Positions 44,290-52,770 of a stretch of 64,000 nucleotides of DNA are shown in pieces. The DNA is from an uncultured Oscillospiraceae bacterium (lineage in GTDB: Bacteria > Bacillota > Clostridia > Oscillospirales > Oscillospiraceae). A model generated the notes under the pieces. That model saw only the letters and a list, made by a program, of their open reading frames with translations. It was not told where the DNA came from and ran no database searches. Both the position numbers and the translations under genes were made by a program. Position 1 is the first letter of the stretch. Each line of letters begins with the position of its first letter. Location of the stretch: the NCBI GenBank assembly GCA_944385445.1, contig CALWXF010000001.1, forward strand, positions 124,001 to 188,000. Reading direction: 5' to 3'.

Positions 44290-44778
44290 TCACATGGACA
44301 TGGTCGGCTCCATCTCCGGCTGACTGTACTCAAAATTGAGTTCTGTGCCATTCCAGGATACAAACCCATGTTCTGCGGCGGACAAGCCCATGCGCTTCAT
44401 TCTCTGATTGGCATAGCCCTCAGCGTCAAAGCAGGAGGCGAGCAGTTCGTCCTTGGGATAGATGCCATCCCGTTTTGCCAGCTCTTTTCCGTAATCGGCA
44501 AGATCTATGTCACGGGGCATGAAGTGGTAGCAGTGGAGGTTCTGCGCCAGATCCAAGGCGTAATCCAGGCGGTGGCAGTCCTCCAGTTCCATAACCGCCA
44601 TAAATTTATCCGCCCATCTGGGTTCTCCCTGGCCCTGTTCGCTCCAGATGTAACCAAAGTCGATGGCATGGCGGACAAGTTCCGATGCCGAGCCATACTG
44701 GGAGAGAATGTCCTCCAGTTGCGGGAGGCAGCAGTCCACATCCACGGCGATGCACTCGGTCAAGGATTCGACCTCCAG
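44290..44778 (-). pseudogene. Antirestriction (ArdA-like) protein, N-terminally truncated
   Basis: The minus-strand frame from the junction reads CCLPQLEDILSQYGSASELV, then FGYIWSEQGQGEPRWADKF, LEDCHRLDYALDLAQNL, and closes with FDAEGYANQRMKRMG, FVSWNGTEL and a stop at 44290. Such proteins occur on conjugative elements of gut Clostridia, annotated as antirestriction or accessory proteins; the ArdA name is moderate confidence. The frame continues open beyond 44778 only by reading antisense through the ABC ATPase. There is no own start, so the gene was cut at the junction. Confidence 0.55.
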
Positions 44779-45123
44779 TGCGGCCAGCGCCAGGCTCTGA
44801 CCCTTTTGATGGCCAGCCTGGTCAAGCCCAAGCTGCTGCTGCTGGACGAGCACACCGCGGCCCTGGACCCCAAGACGGCGGCCAAGGTGCTCTCGGCCAC
44901 CGAGACCATCGTGGGGCGGGATCATCTCACCACCCTGATGATTACCCACAACATGAGAGACACCATCGCCCACGGCAACCGGCTCATTATGATGTATGAG
45001 GGCCGGGTGGCCCTGGACATCGCCGGGGAGGAGAAGAAGAAAGTCACCGTGGAGGACCTGCTGGCCAAGTTCGGCCAGGCCACCGGCTCGGACGAGGCGG
45101 ACGACAAACTGCTGCTGGGATAA
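44779..45123 (+). pseudogene. ABC transporter ATPase, C-terminal remnant
   Basis: The plus strand from about 44782 reads GQRQALTLLMASLVKPKLLL, the end of the ABC signature. The Walker B/D-loop LLLLDEHTAALDP and H-loop MITHNM follow, to a normal C-terminus and stop. The Walker A half and start codon are gone: upstream sequence is the antisense of the ArdA-like remnant. The terminator after it is intact. This is the stump of a native ABC transporter gene whose 5' part was lost when the mobile element inserted or recombined. Confidence 0.82.
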
Positions 45124-45154
45124 GAGTGCCAGCCTGTTGGAAAATAACATTGAG

Positions 45155-45192
45155 AAAAAGGATGCAGCCGTGATGGGCTGCATCCTTTTTTT
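45155..45192 (+). terminator. Terminator after the ABC remnant
   Basis: The stem aaggatgcagcc / ggctgcatcctt is followed by seven T residues. Confidence 0.92.
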
Positions 45193-45283
45193 CGCGTATA
45201 GGGCGTGTTCTCCTCTCAATCTGCACACTCTCAATGACACTAATTTAATCAAATAAGTTCAGAATTTGTGGAGCAAAACGTTG

Positions 45284-45402
45284 TTATTTCACAAAATGAC
45301 ACAGAATGAAATAAATTACTGTTTAAGTAATAAACTTCTTTTTTGTATATAGCATACTAAAGTATTAGAAACTATTTACAAACAGTTTATTTGAATTATA
45401 AT
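45284..45402 (+). promoter_or_regulatory. Promoter and operator-like repeats of the sugar operon
   Basis: A markedly AT-rich upstream region (45193-45472). The promoter is TTTACA at 45375-45380, 16-bp spacer, TATAAT at 45397-45402. Three inverted repeats are seen: ttatttca (45284-45291) with tgaaataa (45307-45314); gttta/taaac (45321-45335); and aaact/agttt (45369-45388), which straddles the -35 box. RpiR-type regulators often bind TGAAA-type dyads, so these are candidate sites for the RpiR proteins encoded 3 kb downstream. AGGAGG of the first gene is at 45461. Confidence 0.6.
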
Positions 45403-45472
45403 AATGCCAGAAGCTCAAAAACGGATTTTTGTGCAAGTAGTAAAAACAGAAACGATGAACAGGAGGTTAATC

Positions 45473-46798
45473 ATGAAAAAGTTTAACGTATGTATTGTGG
45501 GTGGCGGAAGCACGTTCACGCTGGGCTTTCTAAAGTCCTTTGTCCGGATGAAGGATGAGTTTTGCCTGAACAAGCTGGTGCTCTTCGACATTGATGCCGA
45601 CCGCCAGCGGCCCGTTGGTGAGTTTGGCAAGATCCTGTTCCGGGAGCGGTTCCCCGAGCTGGAGTTTGACTACACCACCGATCCCAAGGTGGCCTATGAG
45701 GGCATGGACTTCATCTTCATGCAGATGCGCGCCGGCGGGCTGCCCATGCGTGCAAAGGACGAGCACATCCCTCTGAGCATGGGTATGGTGGGTCAGGAGA
45801 CCTGCGGAGCCGGTGGTATGGCCTACGGTCTGCGTTCCTGTGTGCAGATGATTGAGGCCATTCACCAGATTCGCACCTATGCGCCTGACGCATGGATTTT
45901 GAACTACTCCAACCCCGCCGCCATTGTGGCTGAGGCGCTGCGCCGGGAGTTCCCCGACGACAAGAAGATTCTGAACATCTGCGATCAGCCCGAAAACGTG
46001 GTGCGTTCCTGCAGCCGGTTGCTGGGCTGTGATTGGGAGAGCCTGGATCCCGTGTACTTCGGATTGAACCACTACGGCTGGTTTACCCATATGTATGACG
46101 TCAACACCGGTGAGGACCTGCTGCCCAAGATCCGCCAGACGATTAAGGAAAAAGGGTTTTTGCCCCAGGATGCCGAACAGCGTGATCCCTCCTGGCTGGA
46201 CACCTACGGCATGGTGCAGACCATCATGGCTGATTTTCCCGAGTACCTGCCCAATACATATGACCAGTACTACCTCTATCCCGAGTACAAGGCCAGCCAC
46301 CTGAACCCCGATTTCACCCGCGCCGACGAGGTAATGGCAGGCCGTGAGAAGCGTGTGTTCACCGAGTGCCAGCAGGTCATCGAGGCCGGCAGCCTGGGCG
46401 ATAAATTCCACAACATCTCGGATGCCCATGCCGAAATGATGATTAAGGTGGCCGAGGCCATTGCTTTCAACAAGAACGACAGACACATTCTCATTGTGGA
46501 GAACAATGGCGCCATTGCCAATATGCAGGATGACGCTATGGTAGAGGTGGTGTGCGAGCTGGGCATCAACGGACCTCGTCCCATGGGCGTGGGCAACATT
46601 CCCCAGTTCTATCTGGGCCTGTTGGTCAACCAGGTTTCCTGCGAGAAGCTGCTTGTGGATGCCTATTTCGAAAACTCCTACCAGAAAGCCCTGGAGGCCT
46701 TTACCCTCAACCGCCTGATTAACGACGCCAAGAAGGCCCGCAAGGTGCTGGATGCTCTGATCGAGGCAAACAAGGGAATGTGGCCTGAGTTGAAGTGA
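45473..46798 (+). CDS. 6-phospho-alpha-glucosidase (GH4)
   Basis: 441 residues. Family 4 glycosidases use NAD and a divalent metal with an oxidation-elimination mechanism. The Rossmann start VCIVGGGSTFTLGFL is at 6-20. The metal/substrate motif is C170-D-Q-P, close to the CDMP of MalH/GlvA-type 6-phospho-alpha-glucosidases and unlike the CNVP type of 6-phospho-beta-glucosidases. NHYGWFTHMYD follows. It would split phosphorylated maltose-like disaccharides made by the adjacent PTS. The ATG has a perfect AGGAGG; an upstream frame from 45404 is not supported. Confidence 0.9.
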   Translation: MKKFNVCIVGGGSTFTLGFLKSFVRMKDEFCLNKLVLFDIDADRQRPVGEFGKILFRERFPELEFDYTTDPKVAYEGMDFIFMQMRAGGLPMRAKDEHIPLSMGMVGQETCGAGGMAYGLRSCVQMIEAIHQIRTYAPDAWILNYSNPAAIVAEALRREFPDDKKILNICDQPENVVRSCSRLLGCDWESLDPVYFGLNHYGWFTHMYDVNTGEDLLPKIRQTIKEKGFLPQDAEQRDPSWLDTYGMVQTIMADFPEYLPNTYDQYYLYPEYKASHLNPDFTRADEVMAGREKRVFTECQQVIEAGSLGDKFHNISDAHAEMMIKVAEAIAFNKNDRHILIVENNGAIANMQDDAMVEVVCELGINGPRPMGVGNIPQFYLGLLVNQVSCEKLLVDAYFENSYQKALEAFTLNRLINDAKKARKVLDALIEANKGMWPELK

Positions 46799-46834
46799 TA
46801 AAATCAAACGAATTGGAGAGGAGAGAAGACAAAC

Positions 46835-48367
46835 ATGAAGAAAAATAAAGTAATGGATTTCTTCTCTGCCCTGGGCAGAAGCTTGATGATGCCCATTGCG
46901 GCACTGGCTGCGTGTGGTATCGTCCTAGGTCTGACGGCTGCGCTGATGAAGACACAAGTTTTGGAGGCAGCGCCGTTTCTCCAGCAGGAAGTCGTATTCT
47001 TTATTATTTCCACCATCAATAAGGTTTCCAACGTGGCATTTACCCTTCTCCCGGTTCTGTTTTCCATTTCCATCGCCTTTGGCCTTGCCAAGAAGGATAA
47101 AGAGGTGGCTGCTTTTGCAGGTTTTATCGGCTACTACACCTTCCTGGTCAGCTCTGCGTGTATGATCAATTCCGGGTTCATGGACTTCAGCGCCTTGAAG
47201 ATCTCCGTGATCCTGGGTGTTGAGACTGTGGACATGGGTGCCGTGGCAGGCATCATTACCGGTCTTCTCACTGTAGCTCTACACAACAAATACCATAAAA
47301 TTACCTTCCCCGTAGCCATTTCGTTCTATGGCGGCAAACGATTCGTGGCCCTGGTCGTCATTTTGGCCTCCGCTGTTGTGGGCCTGATAGCCCCCCTTAT
47401 CTGGGAGCCCATCTCTGTGGGTATCAACGGACTGGGTGTTGTCATCGGTAAAGCCGGCGCCCTGGGTGTGTTCATCTTTGGTACACTGGAGCGTTTGCTC
47501 ATCCCCACCGGCTTGCACCACGTGCTCAACAGCATCTTCCGCACCACTGCCGTGGGCGGTGTCTACGATGGGGTTGAGGGTTGCCTCAACGTGTTCTTGC
47601 AGTATGTGGGACAGGTGGATCTGTCTGAGCTGCGCCCCTTCACTCAGTTCCTGGGCCAAGGCAAGATGCCCTTCATGATTTTCGGCCTTCCCGGTGCTGC
47701 TCTGGCCATTTACCGCACCAGTCCTTTGGATAAAAAGGCAAAGGTAAAGGCTCTGATGATCGCTGCTGTGGCCGCCTCTATGGTGTCCGGTGTGACGGAG
47801 CCTGTGGAGTTCTCCTTCATGTTTGTGGCACCTGTTCTGTACGTATTCCACTCCCTGATGGGCGGCCTGTCCTTCATGCTGATGTCCATTTTGGATGTTG
47901 CTATTGGCAACACCGGCGGCGGTCTCATCGACTTCTTCATCTGGGGCGTCTTCCAGCCCGGCTCCAACTGGTTCATGGTGATCCCTGTGGGCGTGGTGTT
48001 CTTCTTCGCCTATTACTTTGTGTTCTCCTGGTACCTCAAGCGTCGCCACCTCTCCATCGATGTTTCTGCTGAGGAGGAGGAGGAGGATGCCCCTGCCGAC
48101 GGCGGCAAAAAGCTGCAGGATGCGCAGAATGAGAAGGCAGCCCTGGTGATTGAGGGGCTAGGCGGCTACGAGAACATTGTGGAAGTCAACAATTGCATTA
48201 CCCGCCTTCGTGTAGATGTGAAGGATATGTCCCTGGTTCAGGAGGACATTCTGAAAAAGACAGGCTCTTTGGGCATCGTAAAGCCCAGCGAGACCCATAT
48301 CCAGGTGATTTATGGGCCCAAGGTAGAGAGCATTGCCGATGCGGTTCGTGAAGTTTTGAACTATTGA
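46835..48367 (+). CDS. PTS EIIBC, alpha-glucoside/glucose family
   Basis: 510 residues. The EIIC membrane domain (about 10-400) shows the glucose-family stretches ERLLIPTGLHHVLNS and GVTEPVEFSFMF. An acidic linker (EEEEEDAPADGG) is followed by EIIB (about 425-510) with the phosphorylated C454 in NNCITRLR. It imports and phosphorylates a disaccharide such as maltose, trehalose-type or sucrose isomers for the GH4 enzyme 36 bases upstream. No EIIA domain or gene is seen, so an EIIA-Glc elsewhere must serve it. GGAGAGGAG precedes the ATG. Confidence 0.92.
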   Translation: MKKNKVMDFFSALGRSLMMPIAALAACGIVLGLTAALMKTQVLEAAPFLQQEVVFFIISTINKVSNVAFTLLPVLFSISIAFGLAKKDKEVAAFAGFIGYYTFLVSSACMINSGFMDFSALKISVILGVETVDMGAVAGIITGLLTVALHNKYHKITFPVAISFYGGKRFVALVVILASAVVGLIAPLIWEPISVGINGLGVVIGKAGALGVFIFGTLERLLIPTGLHHVLNSIFRTTAVGGVYDGVEGCLNVFLQYVGQVDLSELRPFTQFLGQGKMPFMIFGLPGAALAIYRTSPLDKKAKVKALMIAAVAASMVSGVTEPVEFSFMFVAPVLYVFHSLMGGLSFMLMSILDVAIGNTGGGLIDFFIWGVFQPGSNWFMVIPVGVVFFFAYYFVFSWYLKRRHLSIDVSAEEEEEDAPADGGKKLQDAQNEKAALVIEGLGGYENIVEVNNCITRLRVDVKDMSLVQEDILKKTGSLGIVKPSETHIQVIYGPKVESIADAVREVLNY

Positions 48368-48402
48368 TGTTCTGATGTTCCCTCCCTCATTGCGTATACC
48401 TA

Positions 48403-48489
48403 TCCACCGAGGCCTCTTTCAGAGCAGGAGGCCTCGGTGGGAACGCAAGTGCAAAAGCGGATGTAGTCCTGATCCTACATCCGCTTTTG
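48403..48489. terminator. Two hairpins between convergent PTS and RpiR genes
   Basis: The first stem is ccaccgaggcctc / gaggcctcggtgg (about 48403-48440). The second is a perfect 15-bp stem, caaaagcggatgtag / ctacatccgcttttg (48452-48489), which ends in T-rich arms and overlaps the RpiR stop codon. Bidirectional termination is likely. Confidence 0.8.
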
Positions 48490-49296
48490 GATGTTTTGGT
48501 TCTGTGAGGTGTTCTGATCCGGGGAAGTGGGAGGAAGCTGGGGAAAAACCCTCTGGTAAATCAGTTCGATCAGCACCTGGATCAAGGTAAAGGTGCTGAG
48601 CTTAAAGTTGAAGTCAATGTTGCGGTATATGATGTTGGTCTCTTGGGTGTGGATGAAAACCTCCTGGGACAGGGGAATGCTATGGTTTTCCTCGCTGCAG
48701 ATCCAAATGACGCGCCTGCTGGAACTCTTGAGGTTATTCAGTATTTTGCTGTAATATTCCTGGGAGGCATGGGCGGTAAAGAGCAGGATCACGGCATCTT
48801 CAGTCTCGTCAAAGTTGTAAGTAAAGGCCTCCAGAAGATAACGTCCCTGGAGCAAAATGGTGCGATAATCCAAAGCGGTCATAATGGAGTGAAAGTACTG
48901 AGCGGCCATAAGGCTGGAGTCAGTGCCATAGACATAGCAGACCTTGGCACGACACAGCTCGTCACAAATGGAGCGCAGCAGCGGCAAGTCGATCTGGGAT
49001 AAGGAGTCCATCGCCACCGACAGCTGCCAGTTCAAAAGATACTGGATCTCCTTGATGTCTTCCCTGATGTCTTCCAATTCCTGACGAAGAGAAAATTTCA
49101 ACTCATTATATCCTGAAAAACCTAACTTCTGACAGAAACGAACCATAGATGCGGTGGAAATATACATCTCTCGGCAAAGCCCTTCCAGATTGGATGTCAA
49201 GATGGCGCGAGGATGCTCCTTGAGGTAGGCGTAGATGCAGCGCTCGGATTGGGTGAGCGTGGTGAGGTCAACGGATTGTAAGATATTGGACTTCAT
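48475..49296 (-). CDS. RpiR/MurR-family regulator 1
   Basis: 273 residues. The N-terminal HTH_6 domain (about 1-75) has the recognition region MYISTASMVRFCQKLGFSGYNELKF. A SIS sugar-phosphate-binding domain (about 105-235) has YVYGTDSSLMAAQYFHSI. It probably senses a sugar phosphate and controls the GH4-PTS operon, which it faces. The ATG overlaps the stop of a second RpiR gene by four bases (ATGA). It ends in a Gln/Asn-rich tail. Lower GC than the flanking housekeeping genes, judged by eye. Confidence 0.88.
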   Translation of the reverse strand: MKSNILQSVDLTTLTQSERCIYAYLKEHPRAILTSNLEGLCREMYISTASMVRFCQKLGFSGYNELKFSLRQELEDIREDIKEIQYLLNWQLSVAMDSLSQIDLPLLRSICDELCRAKVCYVYGTDSSLMAAQYFHSIMTALDYRTILLQGRYLLEAFTYNFDETEDAVILLFTAHASQEYYSKILNNLKSSSRRVIWICSEENHSIPLSQEVFIHTQETNIIYRNIDFNFKLSTFTLIQVLIELIYQRVFPQLPPTSPDQNTSQNQNIQKRM

Positions 49297-50081
49297 AGGC
49301 GGATTCCATCCTTGTAAAAGACATAACAGCGGATGAGTGCGCTGATGAGGTAGAACAGCGGAAGGCGGGAGGTAAGCTCTGCGCCGCTGTTTTCCCGTTG
49401 TATGGTGAAAAAGCGCAGATTGTACTGGGCGAGTGTGGACAGGGTGTTGACCTCATAAGGGGAGATGGCAATCACGGGGATTTGTCTCATGGCAGCGATT
49501 CGGGCCAGGGCAAGGGTGGGTGGAAAGACACCGCCCGTGGAGATGAGGAAGAGAATGTTGTCAGGAGACAGCTCCTTGACCATATGTTGCGCCAGCTTGG
49601 GGGATTCCATCATAAACACCTGTTTCCGACCGGCGATGAAGAGCAGGCGCTGGAGATATTCCGCGACAATGCCTGTAATGCCGCTCGGAGAATAGATGTA
49701 CAGCGGCTTGTGGCTGTCCAGTAAGGTGACAATCTCCAGAAGCTGCTCGTGGTCGATGAAATGAAAGGTAGCTGCCAGTTCCTTCGATATGTTCTCCAAG
49801 ATTTCGGTGTCATCCCGGGACTCGCCCTTGGAGGCTGAGAACGTGGGAGCAGGGTGGTTTAATCTGCTTTTCAGCGTGTATTTTAATTCGGCAAACCCAG
49901 AGAGATTTAATTTTTTGCAAAGACGTAGTACCGTTGTGGGAGAGTAGCAGACCTGAGAAGAAAGCTCTTTGATGCTCATAGAACATACCTTTTGAGGGTG
50001 GGCGTAGATGTATTGCAGCACAGACAGTTCATTTTTACTCAGGCTTTTCATGACTGCTTCGTCTACGTGAAACTGTGTCAT
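49293..50081 (-). CDS. RpiR/MurR-family regulator 2
   Basis: 262 residues with the same plan: HTH (VCYSPTTVLRLCKKLNLSGFAELKYTL, about 44-70) and a SIS domain (YIYSPSGITGIVAEYLQRLLF, LISTGGVFPPTLALARIA). It is the first gene of a two-regulator unit with RpiR 1, coupled by a four-base overlap, and is divergent from the AEC transporter after only 51 bases. The two proteins are only distantly alike. They may act on different targets or as a heteromer; neither is shown by sequence. Confidence 0.88.
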   Translation of the reverse strand: MTQFHVDEAVMKSLSKNELSVLQYIYAHPQKVCSMSIKELSSQVCYSPTTVLRLCKKLNLSGFAELKYTLKSRLNHPAPTFSASKGESRDDTEILENISKELAATFHFIDHEQLLEIVTLLDSHKPLYIYSPSGITGIVAEYLQRLLFIAGRKQVFMMESPKLAQHMVKELSPDNILFLISTGGVFPPTLALARIAAMRQIPVIAISPYEVNTLSTLAQYNLRFFTIQRENSGAELTSRLPLFYLISALIRCYVFYKDGIRL

Positions 50082-50132
50082 AGAGGATCCTCCGTTGAAT
50101 AATTCGGTAAAAGATGGGATGGTTGAAGAGAT

Positions 50133-51053
50133 ATGGTGGATATACAGACACTTCTGGTGACAATGCTGGAGCTATTTGCGTTTATCATTCTGGGTTGGGT
50201 TATCACAAAGATCGGAATATGCGATGCACATGGCAATAAGGTCATTTCCTCTCTGGTGTCCAACGTACTGTCTCCTGCTCTGATTCTCAGTGCTGTACAG
50301 GCAGACGGGGGAAGCAGTACAGACAAGAGTGTGGTGTGGGAGGCATTGCTGTACGGTGTATTGCTGTATGCCATTTTTCTGGTGCTTGGATGGATATTCA
50401 CTGCGTGGATGGCAAAGGAAGAGCAAGCCGTCTACAAAATGCTGCTGATTTTCTCCAATACTGCTTTTGTAGGGTATCCCATTCTCCGGGCGTTGTTTGG
50501 AGAGTTTTCTGTGTTTGTGTTTTCTCTCATGCATATGCCCTTTAATGTGCTGATTTTCTCCTACGGGGTATACCTTTTGCAAAAGGATCACGGGGCAGGG
50601 AAATTCCCCCTGAGGAAAATGGTCACACCTGGACTTCTTTCCTCTATTATAGCAATCATTTTATATTTTTCAAACACAAAGCTTCCGGTGCCGGTGGTGG
50701 ATTACTTGTCCACATTGGGGGACTCCAGCATTCCCCTGAGTATGATCGCAGTGGGGGCTTCCGTTGCCTTGCAGCCTTTGGGAGAAATGTTTCGAAACAA
50801 AAATCTGGCTATTATGACGGCGGTTAAGCTGGTGGCATTTCCGTGTCTGCTGGCGGCCATCATCGGTTTTTTCCCCTGTTCTGAGTTTACCCGCCAGCTG
50901 TTTATCCTCTCCGGTACTCTGCCCGGGGGAACTATGACGGTTATCTTGGCAACACAGTACAATTCCAATACAAAAGTGGCATCTGCGGGGGTGGTGCTGT
51001 CCACCCTTTGTTCCATCATCACCATTCCGCTGCTCTGCCGGATTTTGCTGTAA
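50133..51053 (+). CDS. AEC-family (auxin-efflux-carrier-like) transporter
   Basis: 306 residues with about ten membrane spans. The family core is visible in LLIFSNTAFVGYPILRALFGE (about 107-127) and the late LPGGTMTVILATQYNSNTKVASAGVVLSTL. Bacterial AEC proteins export or import carboxylates such as malate. It is divergent from the RpiR pair, so it may be controlled by RpiR 2. The ribosome site is weak (gaagaga) before ATG 50133. No terminator with a T-run follows; a long hairpin is at 51138. Confidence 0.87.
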   Translation: MVDIQTLLVTMLELFAFIILGWVITKIGICDAHGNKVISSLVSNVLSPALILSAVQADGGSSTDKSVVWEALLYGVLLYAIFLVLGWIFTAWMAKEEQAVYKMLLIFSNTAFVGYPILRALFGEFSVFVFSLMHMPFNVLIFSYGVYLLQKDHGAGKFPLRKMVTPGLLSSIIAIILYFSNTKLPVPVVDYLSTLGDSSIPLSMIAVGASVALQPLGEMFRNKNLAIMTAVKLVAFPCLLAAIIGFFPCSEFTRQLFILSGTLPGGTMTVILATQYNSNTKVASAGVVLSTLCSIITIPLLCRILL

Positions 51054-51137
51054 GGGGCGACATCCTTGGCTGCCTTTTATGAATGTCCTGCAGACGGTGG
51101 GAAACTGTAAGTTGTGACGAATGGATCGGAAACGTAA

Positions 51138-51171
51138 CAATCGACAAGCGCCTGACGGAGCTTGTCGATTG
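51138..51171. terminator. Hairpin between AEC and GNAT genes
   Basis: A near-perfect stem, caatcgacaagc / gcttgtcgattg, lies between convergent genes. It lacks a T-run, so its terminator role is uncertain. Confidence 0.5.
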
Positions 51172-51231
51172 CTGTGTCATGGAAACAGTATCAATGCCGT
51201 TGCTTCTTCCGCGTCTCACAGAGCTGTGGGG

Positions 51232-51774
51232 TCAACGTGGGAGAGATGAAACGAAAAGACTATGGTTTATGGAACTGATAAAATCCTTTTCCACCAACTC
51301 ATAGTCGATGGAAGATTGCAGCTGACCAATCTGATCTTTCCAGGCATCGATGTTGGTTCTCACCTTACGGAAACCGAGGGATTCGTAAACGTGTTGTGCC
51401 CGGGTGTTCTTCAAATTCGTGTCCAGGATAATTTTAGAATAGCCGTTTTGGAACAGCCAGCCAATGAGCAAACTCAAGATTTTTCTGCCCAAACCTCGGT
51501 TTTGACAGTCTGTTTCACAGATTTTGATGCCGATTTCAGCCACATCCTGGGCTACATTACGATAATTGCATTCGCCAATCAGCCGATGGTTTTCTTCGAT
51601 GACCAGAGAACCCTTGCCAAGGCCCTGTATGACTTCATCCTCCGCGGTTCCCACGCCATTGGGAAAACCTGCGTGCGCCATGACAGCACCGTCATTCCAC
51701 CAGGCGGCAAGTTGCTTTGCGTCGGTGACTTCTGCCTGACGGATGATTAAGTTTTCATACTGGATCTGTTCCAT
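51232..51774 (-). CDS. GNAT-family N-acetyltransferase
   Basis: 180 residues. The start MEQIQYENLIIRQAEVTDAKQL is typical of RimJ/RimL-like GNATs. The acetyl-CoA loop is NRGLGRKILSLLIGWLF (about 98-114), and ARAQHVYESLGFRKV-type motif B follows. The substrate could be a ribosomal protein N-terminus, an antibiotic or another amine. The ATG at 51774 follows GGAGGAGAGA; a frame to 51879 is an unsupported extension. It lies between the AEC gene and the tRNA cluster. Confidence 0.85.
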   Translation of the reverse strand: MEQIQYENLIIRQAEVTDAKQLAAWWNDGAVMAHAGFPNGVGTAEDEVIQGLGKGSLVIEENHRLIGECNYRNVAQDVAEIGIKICETDCQNRGLGRKILSLLIGWLFQNGYSKIILDTNLKNTRAQHVYESLGFRKVRTNIDAWKDQIGQLQSSIDYELVEKDFISSINHSLFVSSLPR

Positions 51775-51960
51775 TCTCTCTCCTCCGTTGTAAGTTCTCT
51801 GGATGAGTTGAGTGTGAACGCTATCGCATTCGGGATTGTGGGGCCCCACAGAGTGGGGCGGCGCTGGTGCGCCGTACAAGTGTTTTCGCTCCTGGCGAAA
51901 ATCTTGGCGCAGGGGCGGCTTTGCCGACCCCGAGCATCAAAATCACCTACGGATACCAAA

Positions 51961-51994
51961 TAAAAGGACACAACTTCCGTCGTGTCCTTTTATT
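51961..51994 (-). terminator. Terminator of the tRNA cluster
   Basis: The stem aaaggacac / gtgtccttt lies directly after the CCA end of tRNA-Lys in the minus direction, with a ttttat tail. Confidence 0.85.
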
Positions 51995-52070
51995 TGGTGA
52001 CCCAGCGGGGACTCGAACCCCGGACCTTCGCCTTAAAAGGGCGTTGCTCTACCAACTGAGCTACTAGGTC
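51995..52070 (-). tRNA. tRNA-Lys (anticodon TTT)
   Basis: A full cloverleaf on the minus strand. The acceptor GACCTAG pairs with CTGGGTC (one G-T wobble), the D arm is GCTC/GAGC, and the anticodon loop is CTTTTAA with anticodon TTT. The T arm is CGGGG/CCCCG with TTCGAGT, the discriminator is A and the CCA is encoded. Last gene of the cluster. Confidence 0.95.
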
Positions 52071-52122
52071 ATATGAAGTTATTCCACAAAGTCCCCCCGG
52101 GCGAGCCAGGGGGACGATGGTC

Positions 52123-52197
52123 TGGCTGGGATGGTTGGACTCGAACCAACGAATGCGGGAGTCAAAGTCCCGTGCCTTACCACTTGGCTACACCCCA
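52123..52197 (-). tRNA. tRNA-Gln (anticodon TTG)
   Basis: Acceptor TGGGGTG / CATCCCA, anticodon loop CTTTGAC with anticodon TTG, T arm GTTGG/CCAAC, discriminator G, encoded CCA. A gtccccccggg... hairpin (52091-52115) separates it from tRNA-Lys. Confidence 0.95.
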
Positions 52198-52252
52198 ATG
52201 AAGAGGATGGAAGCAAGGGCCGGAGCGGACGCTCCGGCCCTTAGCCACAGTA

Positions 52253-52329
52253 TGGGGTGGGTAATGGGGCTCGAACCCACGACACCCGGAACCACAATCC
52301 GGTGCTCTGCCAACTGAGCTATACCCACC
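52253..52329 (-). tRNA. tRNA-His (anticodon GTG)
   Basis: Acceptor GTGGGTA / TACCCAC with the extra 5' G-1 paired to C73, as required by HisRS. Anticodon loop TTGTGGT with anticodon GTG, encoded CCA. A gggccggagcg / cgctccggccc hairpin (52217-52241) lies between it and tRNA-Gln. Confidence 0.95.
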
Positions 52330-52368
52330 ATATTGACTTGCTGTGCTGATTTCACAAGGGCGAAAAAC

Positions 52369-52427
52369 TGGCACGCCTGAAGTTTGACCGATCAGCGAAC
52401 ATGCCAGTGGCATGTTTGCCGGTCAAA
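52369..52427. other. att-like duplication of the tRNA-Arg 3' end plus palindrome
   Basis: tggcacgcctgaag at 52369-52382 repeats exactly the last 14 bases of tRNA-Arg with its CCA (52532-52545). Just inside is an imperfect palindrome (52383-52427: tttgaccg...cggtcaaa with inner gcgaacatgcca / tggcatgtttgc). The 105 bases up to 52531 hold nothing recognisable. This is the look of an integration site left by a tRNA-targeting element. Confidence 0.6.
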
Positions 52428-52531
52428 GTCCCTTCCGCAGAAAGGGAGCCGAAGGCGAACCTTGATGCGCAACAGGAGTGCCTTCTGCCAGCAATGCAGG
52501 AATCTCATTCAGAGGCAACACTCTAAATGAT

Positions 52532-52608
<77 letters not shown>

Positions 52609-52611
52609 GTA

Positions 52612-52685
52612 TGGAGCGGGTGATGGGAATCGAACCCACGCGACCAGCTTGGAAGGCTGGGATTCTACCATTGAACTACACCCGC
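52612..52685 (-). tRNA. tRNA-Gly (anticodon TCC)
   Basis: Acceptor GCGGGTG / CACCCGC, D arm GTTC/GAAT, anticodon loop CTTCCAA with anticodon TCC, T arm GTGGG/CCCAT, discriminator T, encoded CCA. It is the first gene of the cluster and only three bases separate it from tRNA-Arg. Confidence 0.95.
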
Positions 52686-52720
52686 AGGTTAAGGGTGACG
52701 CCCCAAACATCAGCCTGTGT

Positions 52721-52749
52721 ATAATAGCACAGAATGTCTGGGGTGTCAA
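52721..52749 (-). promoter_or_regulatory. Promoter of the tRNA cluster
   Basis: On the minus strand TTGACA (52744-52749), 17-bp spacer, TATTAT (52721-52726), 36 bases before tRNA-Gly. Near consensus, as expected for stable RNA. Confidence 0.85.
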
Positions 52750-52770
52750 GCCCTTTTTTCAAAAAATCAA

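Noticed and set aside
44110-45123. A single 337-residue plus-strand gene
   Set aside because: The N-terminal two-thirds is antisense of the ArdA-like fragment; only the ATPase end is real.
44290-45252. A single 320-residue minus-strand gene
   Set aside because: Its first half is antisense of the ABC ATPase remnant; only the part left of 44779 has meaningful protein similarity.
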